From NCBI RefSeq assembly GCF_000333895.2, contig NZ_ANFM02000006.1:248001-312000 (forward strand): DNA of 64,000 nucleotides, given 5' to 3'. The stretch comes from Grimontia indica. Its GTDB lineage: Bacteria; Pseudomonadota; Gammaproteobacteria; Enterobacterales; Vibrionaceae. Position numbers and translations under genes: made by a program. Of the stretch, positions 61,816 to 64,000 are shown piece by piece (the first letter of the stretch is position 1; each line of letters opens with the position of its first letter). The notes beneath the pieces are model-generated. The model searched no databases. It was not told the DNA's origin and saw nothing but the letters and a program-made list of their open reading frames with translations.

Positions 61816-62367
61816 TCATTTGGTAAGTTGGCGTTTAATTCTCGAAAGAGATTCAGGAGTCATTCCCAGATAACTGGCTAGATGGAAGTCTGGCACATTT
61901 TCAATCCAGTCCGGCTTGGTTTTAAACAGCTTCTTGTACCGCTCTGTTGCATTTAGGTGTAGCCAATCTCTTTCCCTCTCGAGTTTTGAGTTGAGCAATC
62001 TTTCAACCCAAAGTAACGTAAAGCGACGCCACTCTTCCTCATCAAAATGTTTCTGGAAAAATTCCACCTTCCATGAAACAACGTCAAGATCAGTCAAAGC
62101 TTCAATGAAAAAGCCACTAGGGGAGTTTCTTAATTGCTCTGAAACTGGCCAGAGAAAATCTCCCATCAGGAAGAACGCTTTGTTGTGCTCGCGTCCATCT
62201 ATATCTATGTAATACATTCGAATGGCCCCTCTTTGAAGCCAGTAGCAATGATCCCAGACATTTGACGCTGAAAGTAATATTGTCCCGCTAGAAACTCTGA
62301 GGTCATTACCACTGCTTTCCAAGTGTGTTCTCACATCAATAGGCAGATTAACAAATGGGGACTTCAT
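61816..62367 (-). CDS. Crp/Fnr-family transcriptional regulator
   Basis: 183 residues: N-terminal cyclic-nucleotide-binding-type beta barrel (HCYWLQRGAIRMYYIDIDGRE, about 41-62) and a C-terminal helix-turn-helix (FHLASYLGMTPESLSRIKRQL). The HTH is near the very end, as in short Crp-like regulators of the YeiL/FlpA type. No FNR-type Cys cluster. It is unlikely to bind cAMP as Crp does. AGGATG precedes the ATG. It lies 72 bp upstream of the DUF1772 gene and may control it. Confidence 0.88.
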   Translation of the reverse strand: MKSPFVNLPIDVRTHLESSGNDLRVSSGTILLSASNVWDHCYWLQRGAIRMYYIDIDGREHNKAFFLMGDFLWPVSEQLRNSPSGFFIEALTDLDVVSWKVEFFQKHFDEEEWRRFTLLWVERLLNSKLERERDWLHLNATERYKKLFKTKPDWIENVPDFHLASYLGMTPESLSRIKRQLTK

Positions 62368-62409
62368 TCTTACTCATCCTAGACACGACAAAAAAAGGAC
62401 CAAAACCAA

Positions 62410-62559
62410 TTACACTCTTTTTCCATCCAGAGCAATAATTTTGGACATACCCACCTGCTTGGCAAGTTCGCCAATAGTGAGGCTTTCCAACCCTTCCCGA
62501 CTCGCCATTTCAAAGGCAACTGTCAGTATCTGTTCCCGCGTCTGTTTTTTCTTGCTCAT
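62410..62559 (-). pseudogene. Truncated TetR N-terminal fragment
   Basis: A 49-codon reading frame identical over its first 40 residues, apart from Gln in place of Arg at 35, to the intact TetR protein, then switching to the unrelated tail IIALDGKRV and a stop at 62410. The recognition helix is cut off after GMSK, so it cannot bind DNA as a normal TetR. It keeps the original promoter and operator, directly upstream. It is the left-over of an insertion or duplication that split the gene. Confidence 0.8.
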
Positions 62560-62584
62560 TTTACGACTCTCAAGCATCTAAAAA
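62439..62584. repeat. Direct repeat B (TetR 5' fragment)
   Basis: 146 bp, 98-99 percent identical to 60933-61078. Interval between the two copies is 1,360 bp and holds the DUF1772 and Crp-like genes. Confidence 0.9.
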
Positions 62585-62586
62585 TA

Positions 62587-62614
62587 AAATTAGCACGAAC
62601 GTTCGATAAATCAA
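62587..62614 (-). promoter_or_regulatory. TetR promoter with operator in its spacer
   Basis: On the minus strand TTGATT and TAATTT are 16 bp apart, and the perfect 10 bp palindrome CGAACGTTCG (62596-62605) lies in the spacer. This is the classic position for autorepression. It now stands before the truncated TetR fragment, not the intact gene. Confidence 0.6.
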
Positions 62615-62667
62615 TCACTGAATTCGCTGGTCAGAGTAGTCGATGCTACCCATCGGTAAAGCTCACA

Positions 62668-63189
62668 TCATTTGAGATACCGACTCATTACAAGGGTATC
62701 CCACTGGCGGCCTGCAAAAGTAACATCCCCCGCACGACGTTCAATTTCGGTCATCCCCATTTTCTGACACAAGCGAATAGCAGCTTTGTTTTCAGCGATC
62801 GTTTCCGCATAAAGCTGCTGAATGTCGAGAGACTCAACACCATATGCCACCAAGGCTGTCATCGCTTCTTCTGCCAATCCTGAGTGATGAAACTCACGCG
62901 ACAAACCGCACCCTACTGACGCTTTTCCTGGCTGTTCTAACCTGAGCCCTACCGTTCCCATAAACTGGCCCGTTTCTTTATCGCAGACCGCCAACTGATA
63001 ATGCGTGCGTGGTATCGAGATCGCTTGCTCTTGAAACAAAGCCACCAAATATTCTGCTTTCTCTGCGCTAACATCATCAGGCGAATAGAAACGTTGATAC
63101 TTCCCATCTTGGGTCATGCTGAAATAGTCAGGTAAATCCTCTTTGAGAAAATCCCGAAGCTTTAACCTTGGCGTGAATAATTCAAACAC
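62668..63189 (-). CDS. GNAT N-acetyltransferase (RimJ/RimL type)
   Basis: About 173 residues. The family start VFELFTPRLKLRDFLKEDL is followed by the acetyl-CoA-binding region VGCGLSREFHHSGLAEEAMT and TIAENKAAIRLCQKMGM. The GTG at 63189 or the TTG at 63198 could be the start; neither has an ideal ribosome site. It lies 54 bp upstream of the TetR-type promoter on the same strand. Confidence 0.82.
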   Translation of the reverse strand: MFELFTPRLKLRDFLKEDLPDYFSMTQDGKYQRFYSPDDVSAEKAEYLVALFQEQAISIPRTHYQLAVCDKETGQFMGTVGLRLEQPGKASVGCGLSREFHHSGLAEEAMTALVAYGVESLDIQQLYAETIAENKAAIRLCQKMGMTEIERRAGDVTFAGRQWDTLVMSRYLK

Positions 63190-63214
63190 TTCAAACAACC
63201 CGTTCCGTGACTAA

Positions 63215-63255
63215 TGGGAAAGAATTTCTTTCCAGTAATACTATCAAAATCAGCA
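63215..63255. repeat. 41 bp intergenic repeat, copy 2
   Basis: Second copy of the TGGGAAAG-N13-TAATACTATCAAAATCAGCA repeat, here followed by TGGTTAAG and, 25 bases on, its complement CTTAACC. It lies just upstream of the GNAT gene. Confidence 0.7.
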
Positions 63256-63387
63256 TGCTGGTTAAGGCCTCATTCAGTTATCCCTTTGAGTCTTAACCCT
63301 TCCTAAACGCGATGCAGTTAACACTTTTAGACTCAATCTTTCATTGCTAACGTGATTTGGCATCAACGCACTTATGAGGAAAAAACA

Positions 63388-63693
63388 ATGAAAAAGGTCC
63401 TTGCTACATTGCTTCTTAGCCTTGCTGCCTCTCCTGCTTTTGCGGCCAATACGGAGATTAAAGTTACGCCGGTGCACGGCGGTGCTTTTGTCAAAGTCAC
63501 CCAAAACGGTCAACCTTTTGAAGGTGCTGAAGTCATTACCAGCTCCGATCTGCTTGGCTCTAAACTCACAGATGAATACGGCCGGGCATTCTTTTCAGCA
63601 TCGCCACAAATTACCCAACGGGTTGAATTCAGCATTACCGATGCCGATGGATACACAGCGAGCCAAAAGCGCACGATTGAACGAAACGGTTAA
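63388..63693 (+). CDS. Small exported protein, unrecognised
   Basis: 101 residues with a signal peptide (MKKVLATLLLSLAASPAFA). The mature part reads as a single small beta sandwich (EIKVTPVHGGAFVKVTQNGQPFEGAEVI, then LTDEYGRAFFS), similar in style to carboxypeptidase-regulatory or transthyretin-like repeats. No catalytic motif. GAGGA lies nine bases before the ATG. Confidence 0.75.
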   Translation: MKKVLATLLLSLAASPAFAANTEIKVTPVHGGAFVKVTQNGQPFEGAEVITSSDLLGSKLTDEYGRAFFSASPQITQRVEFSITDADGYTASQKRTIERNG

Positions 63694-64000
63694 AGTGCGC
63701 CCCCGCCGCGTCTTTTGCGCGGCGTGGGTATTGTCTGACTATTTATTCATCACATTAAGCGCTACAAAAGTACCAGCCGCCAGTTTCATTCTTTTTCCAT
63801 TAAAAGCATAAAATTAGGCCTATCTAAATTGTGTATAACTTTCCACACCTAAAGCCAAGCCTAAATTAGCTTTGTGTTTTTCGAATATTCATCACAATTT
63901 CTGTCAAAACCGCTCCGTTACGAGCCATGTCAGCCATACAACGGCATTTATTTCCACACTAATCCTAGATGAATTATTTCTACCTCCCCCAAGGTAATTA
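63694..64000. other. Window-end gap
   Basis: About 307 bp with no gene found. A 7 bp CGCCGCG/CGCGGCG hairpin (63704-63724) follows the last gene, but no T-run follows it, so its role as terminator is doubtful. Confidence 0.4.

Noticed and set aside
63704-63724. CGCCGCG/CGCGGCG hairpin as terminator of the last gene
   Set aside because: The stem is good but the following bases are GTGGGTATTG, not a T-run, so it is left as unproven.
1-64000. CRISPR arrays, tRNA or rRNA genes, complete insertion sequences, phage genes
   Set aside because: No regularly spaced repeats, tRNA-like sequences, transposase or structural phage proteins were found on reading either strand; a tRNAscan or ISfinder search was not possible here.

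Overview
The window looks like chromosomal DNA of a marine gammaproteobacterium, most likely in or near the Vibrionaceae (Enterovibrio, Grimontia or Photobacterium-like). This is inferred from the gene repertoire: a DUF3389 protein, a GlyGly-CTERM serine protease, a LruC-domain protein, a DUF2797 protein, a bd-type oxidase of the cyanide-insensitive kind and an autonomous anaerobic ribonucleotide reductase. No rRNA, tRNA, CRISPR array, complete insertion sequence, phage or plasmid module was seen. Most of it is ordinary core and shell chromosome with short intergenic gaps and many clear hairpin terminators.

Region by region. 0-2.2 kb: an S4 RNA-binding protein, a 0.58 kb non-coding gap and a TDT/SLAC1-type anion transporter. 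2.2-13.3 kb: a 12-gene urea unit on the minus strand, urtABCDE (urea ABC importer) then ureDABCE, a small His-rich membrane protein, and ureFG. A sigma54 -24/-12 promoter and two NtrC-like palindromes lie upstream of urtA, and a multi-branched hairpin ending in a U-tract lies between urtA and urtB. 13.6-17.6 kb: DUF4174, phhAB (phenylalanine hydroxylation), an EAL protein and the ribosome-assembly GTPase RbgA/YlqF. 17.6-20.2 kb: an AT-rich patch with three orphan proteins. 20.4-27.1 kb: DyP peroxidase, OsmC, a chemoreceptor, RidA, YceI, an aromatic/aspartate aminotransferase and a retropepsin-like protein. 27.3-30.4 kb: nrdDG with FNR- and NrdR-like sites.

30.4-37.2 kb: a secreted nuclease-type protein, DUF2797, a thioesterase, DUF3389, an M48 lipoprotein protease and a REC-CheC-like/PAS pair. 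37.3-41.1 kb: a MOSC-flavoreductase-ferredoxin fusion, a palindromic MITE-like repeat and an unrecognised 527-residue protein. 41.3-44.4 kb: a LysR regulator divergent from dgcN-dgcA (D-glutamate catabolism). 44.6-50.5 kb: an acyl-CoA desaturase under a FabR-like operator, a GNAT, a secreted serine protease, a GFA-family protein and cydAB preceded by a perfect FNR box. 50.7-58 kb: a small Cys protein, DUF1801, a COG0523 GTPase, a second MITE-like copy, a TldD/PmbA-like pair and a LruC/DUF4114 protein with a lipoprotein partner. 58-63.7 kb: acetyltransferases, an NYN-domain protein, MAPEG, an alpha/beta hydrolase and a TetR gene whose promoter, operator and 5' end are duplicated 1.5 kb away, with a DUF1772 gene and a Crp-like gene lying between the copies.

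Taken together the window shows nitrogen scavenging (urea, D-glutamate, aromatic amino acids) and adaptation to low oxygen (nrdDG, CydAB). The most unusual items are the urtA-urtB RNA structure, the split TetR locus, the MITE-like element and the three-orphan AT-rich patch.
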